Below, piece by piece: positions 1 through 7,814 of a stretch of 48,975 nt of DNA (position 1 is its first letter; each line of letters begins with the position of its first letter). Position numbers and translations under genes: made by a program. The DNA comes from Clostridia bacterium (lineage in GTDB: Bacteria; Bacillota_A; Clostridia; Christensenellales; Aristaeellaceae), in contig JAFRMB010000156.1 in assembly GCA_017430945.1 (NCBI GenBank), positions 1 to 48,975 on the forward strand. The letters run 5' to 3'. The notes beneath the pieces were generated by a model that worked only from the letters and a program-made list of their open reading frames with translations, was not told the origin of the DNA and made no database searches.

Positions 1-2
1 AG

Positions 3-1013
3 TACGGCGGCATCTGCGAAGTGGCGCTGAGCTACACCATCAGCCCCGTGCACACGGAGGAGTACTTCGTGAACCTGGCGCTGGCGCTCGAGAAGATGGG
101 CGCTGACAACATCTGCATCAAGGACATGGCCAACCTGCTGCTGCCCTACAAGGCCTACTCCCTGGTGAAGAGCATGAAGCAGGCCCTCAAGCCCACCACC
201 CTGGTGCACCTGCACACCCACAACACCACCGGCACCGGCGACATGGTCAACATGAAGGCCATCGAGGCGGGCTGCGACATCGTCGACTGCGCGCTGTCCC
301 CGCTGGGCAACGGCACCAGCCAGCCGGCCACCGAGTCTCTCGTCGCCACCCTGGCGGGCACCGAGTATGACACCGGCATCGATCTGAACCTGCTGACCCA
401 GGCCACCGACCACTTCCGCGGCGTGGCGCAGAAGCTGCAGGAGCAGGGCGTGCTGGATCCCAAGGTGCTGCGCGTGGACGTGAACACGCTGAAGTATCAG
501 GTGCCGGGCGGCATGCTCAGCAACCTGATCAACCAGCTCAAGCAGGCGGGCAAGTCCGATCTGCTGTACGAGGTGCTGGCCGAGGTGCCGCGGGTCCGCG
601 AGGACTTCGGCTATCCGCCGCTGGTCACCCCGACCTCCCAGATCGTCGGCACGCAGGCCGTCATGAACGTGCTCACCGGCGAGCGCTACAAGATGTGCCC
701 GAAGGAGAGCCAGGGCCTGATGCGCGGCGAGTACGGACGCCTGCCGGCACCCGTCAACGAGACCGTGCGCAAGAAGGTCATCGGCGATCAGAAGATCATC
801 ACCAGCCGTCCAGTCGAGGATAAGTCCTACGGCGTGAAGAACCTGGAAGAGTTCAAGAAAGAGATGGGCCAGTACTACACGCAGGAGGAGGACGTGCTCA
901 GCTACGCCCTGTTCCCGCAGGTGGCAGAGAAGTTCTTCCAGAATCGCCAGGCCAGCCAGGTCGGTCTGGACAACAGCGTGCTCGACAAGAAGAACAACGC
1001 GATGCCCATTTGA
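3..1013 (+). CDS. oadA: Oxaloacetate decarboxylase / pyruvate carboxylase carboxyltransferase subunit (5' end outside window)
   Basis: Carboxyltransferase subunit that moves a carboxyl group between oxaloacetate (or pyruvate) and a biotin carrier. The reading frame is open to the left edge, so the gene is truncated there. Visible are the family's HLHTHNTTG motif, which includes metal-ligand histidines, the segment DCALSPLGNGTSQPATE, the YQVPGGMLSNL motif and the conserved PRVREDFGYPPLVTPTSQ segment. The protein ends in NNAMPI shortly after the conserved domain, with no biotinyl-lysine (AMKM) domain, so the biotin carrier must be a separate polypeptide. This is the short clostridial form. Partners (carrier, membrane decarboxylase subunit) would lie upstream and are not visible. 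A rho-independent terminator follows the stop, so it is the last gene of its transcript. Whether it acts as a sodium-pump decarboxylase or a pyruvate carboxylase B subunit cannot be decided here. Confidence 0.9.
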   Translation, partial: YGGICEVALSYTISPVHTEEYFVNLALALEKMGADNICIKDMANLLLPYKAYSLVKSMKQALKPTTLVHLHTHNTTGTGDMVNMKAIEAGCDIVDCALSPLGNGTSQPATESLVATLAGTEYDTGIDLNLLTQATDHFRGVAQKLQEQGVLDPKVLRVDVNTLKYQVPGGMLSNLINQLKQAGKSDLLYEVLAEVPRVREDFGYPPLVTPTSQIVGTQAVMNVLTGERYKMCPKESQGLMRGEYGRLPAPVNETVRKKVIGDQKIITSRPVEDKSYGVKNLEEFKKEMGQYYTQEEDVLSYALFPQVAEKFFQNRQASQVGLDNSVLDKKNNAMPI

Positions 1014-1039
1014 CATCCGGCCGGGCCGACATTCTGAAC

Positions 1040-1072
1040 GCGGGAGCCGATCCTTCGGCTCCCGCGATTTTT
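1040..1072 (+). terminator. Rho-independent terminator after oadA
   Basis: A perfect 11-bp GC-rich stem (GCGGGAGCCGA / TCGGCTCCCGC) with a 4-nt loop is followed by GA and a run of five T. It lies 27 bp after the oadA stop codon. Confidence 0.9.
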
Positions 1073-1200
1073 GAAGAGCTGCATCGCGTCATATGGCACG
1101 GCACGGGCGGCGAATTCATTACGGAAGTATTACACAAACGGCCTGCATTTAAATGAATTATTTTAATTAACGACAAATTAATGCAAAAAATAGTCAAAAA

Positions 1201-1209
1201 TGTTATAAT
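1201..1209 (+). promoter_or_regulatory. Extended -10 promoter for the CapA-like gene
   Basis: TGTTATAAT (TG at 1201-1202, TATAAT at 1204-1209) lies 33 bp before the ATG, at the end of an AT-rich tract (about 1140-1230) that stands out from the GC-rich surroundings. No good -35 hexamer is seen at 16-18 bp. Confidence 0.65.
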
Positions 1210-1241
1210 GTAGCTGAATTATAGCGATCATGGAGGCTTGT

Positions 1242-2813
1242 ATGGGCAAGAATGTGTCAAAGAGCGGCAAGAAGACGGGCAAGAAAGCGCGCAAGAAGGC
1301 CGCACAAAAGAGAAAGCTCATCCGCACAGGCCTGATCTATTTTGCGCTACTGGTCATCTGCATCGGCTGCCTGGTGCTGCTGCCCCAGATCAACCGACCT
1401 GAGGACAAGCAGAACACTTGGGCCATGCAGAACGAAAAGAAGAACGCCGGAACGGGCGACGTCATCGAGGATGCGCTGGCCCGGCGCGCGCAGGAGACCG
1501 GGAGCGCCGACATCGATGCGATCACGCTGGACGACGTCGAAGCGCCGGTGACCGCCGAGCCCACTGAGGCGCCCACGCCCGAGCCGACGCCGGAGCCCAC
1601 CGAGGCGCCCACGCCCGAGCCGACCGAGGTGCCGTCGGACGTCACCATCACGATCACGGCGGCGGGCGACTGCACGTTCGGTGGATGTCTCAAGCACGAT
1701 ACCTTCAAGGTGTTCAAGAAGTACGTCGACAAGTACGGTTACGACTATTTCTTCGACAAGGTGCGCACGATCTTCCAGAACGACGATCTGACGATCGTCA
1801 ATCTGGAAGGACCGCTGACGGACATCGGCACGATGACCCACAAATCCAGCATCTGCTTCCGCGGCGAGCCGGAATGGACGGCGATCATGACCGGCTCCAG
1901 CGTGGAGCTTTGCAACGTGGCCAACAACCACATCCTGGACATGGGCGAGGCCGGCGCGAAGCGCACCTTACAGGCCCTGGATGAGGCTGGGCTGGGCTAC
2001 TGCGGTTATACCAAGGTGTACCATACCACCATCAAGGGCGTGCGCATCACGGCGCTGGGCTTTGACAAGTGGCATCATAACGAAAAGCAGGCGGCCGAAG
2101 CCATCAAGCGCGAACGCCCGAACTGCGATCTCCTGATCGTCAACTTCCACTGGGGCTGGGAGATGAAATTCGCAGCTGACGACCAGCAGAAGCGGCTGGG
2201 CCACGCCTGCGTCAATGCCGGTGCGGACCTGGTCATCGGCACACATACGCACGTGTTTGGCGGCGTGGAACAGTACAAGGGCAAGTATATCTGCTGGAGT
2301 TTGGGCAATTTCTGCTTCGGCGGCAACACGGTGCCTCCGGATCAGCGCGCTATGATGTTCCAGCAGACCTTCGTGGTGTCGCCGGACAAGACGGTCTCCG
2401 ACGGCGGCATCAACATACTGCCGTGCCGCGTGTCCAGCGACGACCATAAAAACAACTTTCAGCCCTATGTGCTCGGCAAGGAAGCGGGCACGAAGCTGCT
2501 CCGAAAGATCGCCAGATACTCCAATCTGCCGAAGAGCATCAAGTGGATGCCGGGCAGCTACCTCGAACAGATCGGTCTGATCGCTCCAAGCAGCGTTCAA
2601 ATGCCGCCGGCGGCGCAGTCGGCAGCCCCCGTCCAAGCGGATGAGGGCGTGTTCGGGGCGCAGGACGCCGACCCTGAGGACGATCCGGGCGACGAGTCTC
2701 TGGAGGGCACGGAGTTCGCTGAGGACGCAGGAGAAGACGACTGGGAGGAGATGGACGGCGCGGACCTGTCGATGGATGAGCCCGATCCGGAAGACGGGAT
2801 GCCCATGGTCTGA
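1242..2813 (+). CDS. CapA-family (PGA_cap) metallophosphatase-like protein, membrane-anchored
   Basis: Member of the CapA/PgsA family (poly-gamma-glutamate capsule-type calcineurin-like fold). From the ATG at 1242 it has 523 residues: a lysine-rich cytoplasmic start, one transmembrane segment at about residues 28-47, a Pro/Glu/Thr spacer with repeated EPTEAPTP units around residues 100-127, the catalytic domain from about 132 to 425, and a Ser/Ala/Asp/Glu-rich acidic tail. Family motifs seen are NLEGPLTD, ANNHILDMG, NFHWGWE, GTHTHVFGGVE and SLGNFCFGG. An upstream in-frame ATG at 1230 is rejected because it overlaps the GGAGG (1232-1236) that sits 5 bp before the ATG at 1242. No capB/C genes are adjacent, so a role in capsule synthesis is not supported; only an extracellular hydrolase-like role can be proposed. 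Confidence 0.85.
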   Translation: MGKNVSKSGKKTGKKARKKAAQKRKLIRTGLIYFALLVICIGCLVLLPQINRPEDKQNTWAMQNEKKNAGTGDVIEDALARRAQETGSADIDAITLDDVEAPVTAEPTEAPTPEPTPEPTEAPTPEPTEVPSDVTITITAAGDCTFGGCLKHDTFKVFKKYVDKYGYDYFFDKVRTIFQNDDLTIVNLEGPLTDIGTMTHKSSICFRGEPEWTAIMTGSSVELCNVANNHILDMGEAGAKRTLQALDEAGLGYCGYTKVYHTTIKGVRITALGFDKWHHNEKQAAEAIKRERPNCDLLIVNFHWGWEMKFAADDQQKRLGHACVNAGADLVIGTHTHVFGGVEQYKGKYICWSLGNFCFGGNTVPPDQRAMMFQQTFVVSPDKTVSDGGINILPCRVSSDDHKNNFQPYVLGKEAGTKLLRKIARYSNLPKSIKWMPGSYLEQIGLIAPSSVQMPPAAQSAAPVQADEGVFGAQDADPEDDPGDESLEGTEFAEDAGEDDWEEMDGADLSMDEPDPEDGMPMV

Positions 2814-2836
2814 CCCGGTGAGGATGGATCAAAAGC

Positions 2837-2889
2837 CGCAGGCTGCAGGTGACCTGTATGGGGTCGGCCAGCAGCCTGTGACCTGTTTT
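2837..2889 (+). terminator. Possible weak terminator after the CapA-like gene
   Basis: CGCAGGCTGC (2837-2846) can pair with GCAGCCTGTG (2871-2880) with one G-U pair, across a 24-nt loop. ACCTG and four T follow. The loop is long and the T-run short, so termination is uncertain. Confidence 0.35.
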
Positions 2890-2932
2890 GGCGGGAATTT
2901 ACCTGTCGGGGCTGTTCACGGGGCGGAAAAGG

Positions 2933-2941
2933 TGTTATAAT
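2933..2941 (+). promoter_or_regulatory. Extended -10 promoter for glnS
   Basis: TGTTATAAT with TATAAT at 2936-2941, 44 bp before the glnS ATG. The region at -35 (TGTTCA, 2913-2918) is a poor match, as in several other promoters of this window. Confidence 0.6.
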
Positions 2942-2984
2942 GTCTGCATGAACAGCCGGGTCCGACCGGCGGGGGAGGATATCT

Positions 2985-4697
2985 ATGGAGAAAATGGAGA
3001 GGCGTCCAGCGAATTTCATTGAGGAGTTTGTCGAGCAGGACTTGGCCAGCGGCCGGTTCGATCATGTACAGACCCGCTTCCCGCCGGAGCCCAACGGCTA
3101 TCTGCATATCGGCCACGCCAAGGCGCTGTGCGTGGACTTTGGCATCGCCGAAAAGTTTGGCGGCAAGTGCAACCTGCGCTTTGACGATACCAATCCCACC
3201 AAGGAGGAGACGGCCTTCGTAGAGGGCATCAAGGCCGACATCGAGTGGCTGGGCTACAAGTGGGACAAGCTGTACTTTGCGTCGGATTTCTTTGACAGGC
3301 TGTATGAGATCGCCTGCGACATGATCCGCCGCGGCGTCGCCTATGTGGACGACCAGAGTCCCGAGCAGATGCGCCTGAACCGCGGCACGCTGACCCGGCC
3401 CGGTGTGAACAGCCCTTACCGGGATCGCAGCGTCGAGGAAAACCTGGACCTGTTCGAGCGCATGAAGAACGGCGAGTTCGAAGAGGGCACCCGCGTCCTG
3501 CGCGCCAGGATCGACATGGCGAACCCCAATGTGCTGCTGCGCGATCCCACCATGTACCGCATCAACCGGCACAGCCATCACCGTACCGGCGACAAGTGGT
3601 GCATCTACCCGATGTATGACTTCCAGCACCCCATCCAGGATGCCATCGAGGGCATATCCCATTCCCTCTGCTCGCTGGAGTATGAGATCCATCGCCCGCT
3701 GTACGACTGGTTCGTGAACCACGCCGGCGTGACCGACCAGCCGCCGCGTCAGATCGAATTCGCGCGCCTGAACATCGAGCGCACCGTGATGTCCAAGCGC
3801 TATCTGCGCCGCCTGGTGGAGGGCGGAACGGTATCTGGCTGGGACGATCCCCGCATGCCCACCCTGGTGGCCATGCGCCGCAGAGGCTATCCGGCGGCGG
3901 CCATCCACGATTTCATGGATCGCGTGGGCGTGGCCAAGGCGGATTCCACCGTCGAGGGCGCCTTGCTCGACCACTGCGTCAGGGAAGCGCTGGCGGATAC
4001 GGCGCCACGCGCCATGGCGGTCATCGACCCGGTCAAGGTGGTCCTGACCAACTGGCCCGAGGGCAAGGTGGACACGCTGACCATCGAAAACCATCCCGAT
4101 CATCCGGAGTTCGGCACCCGCGAGGTGAAGTTCGGCCGCGAGTTGTATATCGAGCGCGAGGATTTCATGGAAGAGCCCGTAAAGAAGTTCTTCCGCATGG
4201 CACCGGGCAGGGAGGTCCGGCTCAAGGGCGCGTACATCGTCAGGTGCGACGACTTCGTGAAGGACGCGTCCGGCGAGGTGATCGAGCTGCACTGCACAGT
4301 GGATATGGATTCCCGCTCAGGCTCTGAGGGCGCGAACCGCAAGGTCAAGGGCACGCTGCACTGGGTCAGCGCCGAGGAGGCCGTGCCCAGCGAATTCCGC
4401 CTCTATGAGCCCATCCTCGCGGAGGATGAGCCGGAGACCAACGCGGTCGAGGTCGATGAGGACGGCGAGGTGATGGAAGCGGCACCGGTCGATTTCATGG
4501 ATCGGCTGAACCCCAACAGTCTGACCGTGAAGCGCGGCTTTTGCGAGCCCTGGATCGCCGCCCACGACGTCGGCGCGACCTTCCAGTTCCTGCGCATGGG
4601 CTACTTCTGCAAGGACAGGGATTCCACGGAAGCCCTCCCCGTGTTCAACCGCACCGTACCGCTGAAGGACAGCTGGGCTAAGGAAGCGAAGAAGTGA
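2985..4697 (+). CDS. glnS: Glutaminyl-tRNA synthetase
   Basis: Class I aminoacyl-tRNA synthetase charging tRNA-Gln directly with glutamine in the cytoplasm. The 570-residue length fits bacterial GlnRS. The N-terminus has PPEPNGYLHIGHAKA (HIGH motif), the Rossmann segment has LRFDDTNP and DFQHPIQDAIEGI, and the VMSKR motif (KMSKS equivalent) precedes YLRRLVEGG. The C-terminal part is the two-barrel anticodon-binding domain typical of GlnRS rather than the helical domain of bacterial GluRS. The start is fixed by GGAGG 7 bp upstream. Many Bacillota lack GlnRS and use GatCAB transamidation. A separate bacterial-type gltX occurs at 24635-26179, so both enzymes coexist. The gene is monocistronic, with its own promoter and terminator. 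Confidence 0.95.
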   Translation: MEKMERRPANFIEEFVEQDLASGRFDHVQTRFPPEPNGYLHIGHAKALCVDFGIAEKFGGKCNLRFDDTNPTKEETAFVEGIKADIEWLGYKWDKLYFASDFFDRLYEIACDMIRRGVAYVDDQSPEQMRLNRGTLTRPGVNSPYRDRSVEENLDLFERMKNGEFEEGTRVLRARIDMANPNVLLRDPTMYRINRHSHHRTGDKWCIYPMYDFQHPIQDAIEGISHSLCSLEYEIHRPLYDWFVNHAGVTDQPPRQIEFARLNIERTVMSKRYLRRLVEGGTVSGWDDPRMPTLVAMRRRGYPAAAIHDFMDRVGVAKADSTVEGALLDHCVREALADTAPRAMAVIDPVKVVLTNWPEGKVDTLTIENHPDHPEFGTREVKFGRELYIEREDFMEEPVKKFFRMAPGREVRLKGAYIVRCDDFVKDASGEVIELHCTVDMDSRSGSEGANRKVKGTLHWVSAEEAVPSEFRLYEPILAEDEPETNAVEVDEDGEVMEAAPVDFMDRLNPNSLTVKRGFCEPWIAAHDVGATFQFLRMGYFCKDRDSTEALPVFNRTVPLKDSWAKEAKK

Positions 4698-4730
4698 TCG
4701 GATCCCCTGCGGGGCGTTATGCGAAAGAGG

Positions 4731-4767
4731 CACCTGCGACGCCGGATATGGCGCCGCAGGTGTTTTT
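4731..4767 (+). terminator. Rho-independent terminator after glnS
   Basis: CACCTGCG (4731-4738) pairs with CGCAGGTG (4755-4762), extended inward by CGCC/GGCG after one mismatch, and is followed by five T. Confidence 0.88.
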
Positions 4768-4826
4768 GCTGCAAACGGCGGGATGCCCCGTTTTGCTTCA
4801 ATTCAATGAACAGGTGTGACGTACCA

Positions 4827-4855
4827 TTTACAATTGATTGAACTGGAAGGATAAC
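4827..4855 (+). promoter_or_regulatory. Probable promoter for the SpoIID-domain gene
   Basis: TTTACA (4827-4832), a 17-bp spacer and GATAAC (4850-4855). This is the best -35/-10 pair in the 180 bp between the glnS terminator and the start at 4947. It implies a 5' leader of roughly 85 nt. Confidence 0.4.
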
Positions 4856-4946
4856 GGGGGACGGGCAAAGAATAATAAAAAGATGGCGTCAAAGCGCCCT
4901 TCGCGCGATGATGCCGATGTGATTACGAAAGCTGTCGGAGCTGTCC

Positions 4947-7703
4947 ATGTCCATCATTACAGCCGAGAGAAGATATCGAAAGCGCGGCTGCGCCGCATTG
5001 ACGGCGCTGGCGCTGGTTTTCGTATGTCTGTTCAGCGGCGGTGTGCCGGCATACGCGGCGTCGGACGGCATGGTGCGCGTGCGGCTGACGCGGCTCGGCG
5101 CGCCGGACGCGGTGACGCTGACGGCGGATTGTGACTATGTGCTGGCCTCGGACGCGACGGTGCGCATCCCGGCAGGCGAGAAGATGGTCGTCGCGGCAGT
5201 GGGCGATACGCTGACGTTGTCGGCGGGCCAGCGGCGCATGGCGCTGGGGCACACGGCGCGGTTCATGCGCGCGGGCGCGGGTGCGGTGAACGGCGCGCAG
5301 TTCATGCAGCCGGAGCTGTCCGGGCGCTTTTGCGGCGACCTGGGCTTCGCTGCCTCCGGTGGTGTGGTCAGCGCGATACTGAATATCTACGTGGAGACCT
5401 ATCTCTACGGCGTGGTGGGCTGTGAGATGCCGCCCTCGAGCGGTATGGAGGCGCTGAAGGCGCAGGCTGTGGCGGCGCGCACCTATGCGCTGAGAAAGAA
5501 GGCAGACCGGAGCGGCTCGGCGTATGATCTGACCGACGCAGGTGCGGATCAGGTGTTCCGCGGCTACAACGGCGCGTCAGAGTATGAAAGCGTCGTCAGA
5601 GCCGTGGAGGGCACAAGGGGCGTGGTGCTCTACAGCGGCGGCGCGCCGGCGCAGTGCGCCTACTGCGATTCGAACGGCGGCCAAACGGAATCCGCCGGCA
5701 ACGCCTGGGGCACCGATCTCAGCTACTATGTGGTCCGGGACGATCCTTACGACCTGCAGGGGGGCGGCACGGAGAAGAGCGCGACGGTCAACAAGGATCT
5801 GAGCGGTATCGACGCGTCGCTGAAAAAGGCGTTGATCTCCGGCATGACCGCACAGCTGGAAGCGCGGGGCCTGAGCGCCGAGACCTCCGGCATACAGGTC
5901 AACGGCATCGAGAGCATCACCGCCTGTGATCCGCGCTTTTCAGCGCCGAGCCGCCTGTACCGATCGCTCGTGTTCAAGCTCAGCGTCACAGGACAGTCGT
6001 TCGACGGTGAGCGCCAGACGGGCAGCATGTCCGTCAGCATCCCTACCTACGGTGGCTTTGAGGACTGGTACGGCCTGGGCATCAACACTGAGGACAACGA
6101 GACGGTGTGGGTGACGGAAAGCGACCGGGCCTTCATGATCAGCTTCCGCCGACAGGGAGACGGCGTCGGCATGAGCCAATGCGGCGCGCGCGTCATGGCG
6201 GAGCAGGGCTTGTCGGCCCGCGACATCCTGACGTTCTACTATCCCGGCGCGGAGATCCGCGCGCTGACGCTTCCTGAAGGCGCGCAGCAGGCGGCGGACG
6301 AAGCGCCGAGGTCCGAACGGGCGCCCATCGCCACGGCGCGCCTGTCCGACCGCACGGATCTCATGAGCGCGCCGAAGAGTGGTGCGAAAGCGGAGGCGAG
6401 CATCGCCGCCGGCGCCGTGGTGGACATCTATGGCGTGCAGGGCGACTGGGCAGCTGCGGGCATCGGCGACAAATACGGCTATATCCCGGCGGAGCGGCTG
6501 GAATCCTATACGCCGGTCGGGAGCAAAGTGACGCGCCCCGATGACGCCGTCTATGCCGAGGCGGTCCGCGACCAAAGCGTCCTCCAGCTGCCTGAGAGCA
6601 GGGCGAACGCCATCGCGGAGATGCCGGTCGGAAGTCGGGTGCAGGTGTTCGCCTGGACAGACGACTGGGCCATGGTGCAGGCGCCCAACGGTTTCATGGG
6701 CTTTGTGCCGCTGGCGTCGCTCAAGCTGGCAGGGGGCGACGATGCAGCCGGCGCATCCGGGGCGGAGAATGCCACGAAGACGGCGCCGAACGGTGTGACG
6801 ATCGCGGGAGACACGCTGTACGGCCAGCTCAGGCAGGACTGCGCCCTCTATGCCTCCGACAATGTCATCGCCGATCAGACGGCACTCCTGTATCAGGGGA
6901 GCCTGGTGAAGATCTTGGCATACAATGAAGCGTGGGCACTGGTGCGCACACAGACGGGCGAAAAGGGCTATCTGCCGCTGTCGTCCCTGAGGGCGCTCGA
7001 CAGCTCGCAAAAGGAGGTCGCTGCGCCGTCGGTGGCTGAAGGCGGCGCGATCCGGAAGGTGTCCGGTGTCAAATACCTCTATGTCAAGGACGGCGGTGCC
7101 GCCGTCTACACGACCTGGTCCACCGGGGCGACGATCGTCTCCAGCCTGACCGCGGGCGATCGCGTGCGCCTTGGCGCGTACAACGAGCGCTGGGCGTGCG
7201 TCAAGACGGATGCCGGCGTCACCGGCTATATGCTGAGGACGTCACTGACCGACAAGGCGCCCGGGGATGAGGATATCGGCCCGGTCACCCGGGCAGAGGC
7301 GGGCACCACGGCCGTGTCTGTCCGCAAGGACGCGCCGGTCTACCGAGGATACAGTGAGGACTCCGATGTCATCGCAGCGCTGGATCTGGGCGAACGCGTG
7401 GAGGTCGGTGCGTACAGCGCGGTTTGGGCGATGGTGAAGGTCGGCGAGCTGACCGGCTATGTGCGTACCGCTGATCTGAAGCTCGAACGCGAGGATATGC
7501 CGGATGCATCACAGGCGGCCGACGCGCGCGCGACGGTGCGGCTCAATCTGTACGCGGAGGCGCGCACCGAGAGCCGTGTGCTGGCCAGGATCCCCAAGGG
7601 CGCAAGGGTCAGCGTCTTCAGCTGGGGAAACGGTTTTGCGCAGGTGCAGTACAAGGGCAGGACGGGTTATGTGAGGCTCAAATATCTGGAGAGACTGCCC
7701 TGA
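4947..7703 (+). CDS. Exported SpoIID/LytB-domain protein with six SH3-like repeats
   Basis: Probable peptidoglycan-acting exported protein of 918 residues. Residues 1-38 form a signal peptide (basic start, hydrophobic core ending PAYAAS). Residues 40-440 carry the SpoIID/LytB lytic-transglycosylase-type domain, with EMPP at 160-163 (the Glu expected to be catalytic), KAQAVAARTYAL, YCDSNGGQTES and VGMSQCGA. After residue 455 come six SH3-like repeats of about 60 residues (roughly 460-521, 530-595, 620-684, 700-768, 782-848, 858-918), each with a W..V...G..GY pattern that suggests cell-wall binding. Canonical SpoIID is about 340 residues and membrane-anchored, so this is a secreted relative rather than the sporulation protein itself. 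The start follows GGAG by 6 bp. The next gene also encodes a wall-binding protein. Confidence 0.88.
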   Translation: MSIITAERRYRKRGCAALTALALVFVCLFSGGVPAYAASDGMVRVRLTRLGAPDAVTLTADCDYVLASDATVRIPAGEKMVVAAVGDTLTLSAGQRRMALGHTARFMRAGAGAVNGAQFMQPELSGRFCGDLGFAASGGVVSAILNIYVETYLYGVVGCEMPPSSGMEALKAQAVAARTYALRKKADRSGSAYDLTDAGADQVFRGYNGASEYESVVRAVEGTRGVVLYSGGAPAQCAYCDSNGGQTESAGNAWGTDLSYYVVRDDPYDLQGGGTEKSATVNKDLSGIDASLKKALISGMTAQLEARGLSAETSGIQVNGIESITACDPRFSAPSRLYRSLVFKLSVTGQSFDGERQTGSMSVSIPTYGGFEDWYGLGINTEDNETVWVTESDRAFMISFRRQGDGVGMSQCGARVMAEQGLSARDILTFYYPGAEIRALTLPEGAQQAADEAPRSERAPIATARLSDRTDLMSAPKSGAKAEASIAAGAVVDIYGVQGDWAAAGIGDKYGYIPAERLESYTPVGSKVTRPDDAVYAEAVRDQSVLQLPESRANAIAEMPVGSRVQVFAWTDDWAMVQAPNGFMGFVPLASLKLAGGDDAAGASGAENATKTAPNGVTIAGDTLYGQLRQDCALYASDNVIADQTALLYQGSLVKILAYNEAWALVRTQTGEKGYLPLSSLRALDSSQKEVAAPSVAEGGAIRKVSGVKYLYVKDGGAAVYTTWSTGATIVSSLTAGDRVRLGAYNERWACVKTDAGVTGYMLRTSLTDKAPGDEDIGPVTRAEAGTTAVSVRKDAPVYRGYSEDSDVIAALDLGERVEVGAYSAVWAMVKVGELTGYVRTADLKLEREDMPDASQAADARATVRLNLYAEARTESRVLARIPKGARVSVFSWGNGFAQVQYKGRTGYVRLKYLERLP

Positions 7704-7715
7704 GGCGGTCGGGTA

Positions 7716-7724
7716 TGACATAAT
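7716..7724 (+). promoter_or_regulatory. Possible extended -10 promoter upstream of the peptidoglycan-binding gene
   Basis: TGACATAAT, with CATAAT at 7719-7724, lies 13 bp after the preceding stop codon and about 90 bp before the next start. There is no convincing -35. Confidence 0.35.
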
Positions 7725-7730
7725 ACGGAC

Positions 7731-7780
7731 GCGGAGGGCAGCGTTCCCACGGCCGATGGCGGTAGGAGCTCTGCCCTCGC
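7731..7780 (+). other. Stem-loop in the leader of the peptidoglycan-binding gene
   Basis: GCGGAGGGCAG (7731-7741) can pair with CTGCCCTCGC (7771-7780) with one bulged base. It has no T-run, so it is not a standard terminator. It lies 20 bp before the GGAGGG ribosome binding site (7800-7805). Its function is unknown. Confidence 0.35.
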
Positions 7781-7814
7781 TGGCCATCCGGGACGATTTG
7801 GAGGGTTGAGGATC

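Noticed and set aside
4838..5134. 98-codon + strand frame upstream of and overlapping the SpoIID gene
   Set aside because: No ribosome binding site, begins inside the leader and runs out of frame into the signal-peptide region of the SpoIID gene.
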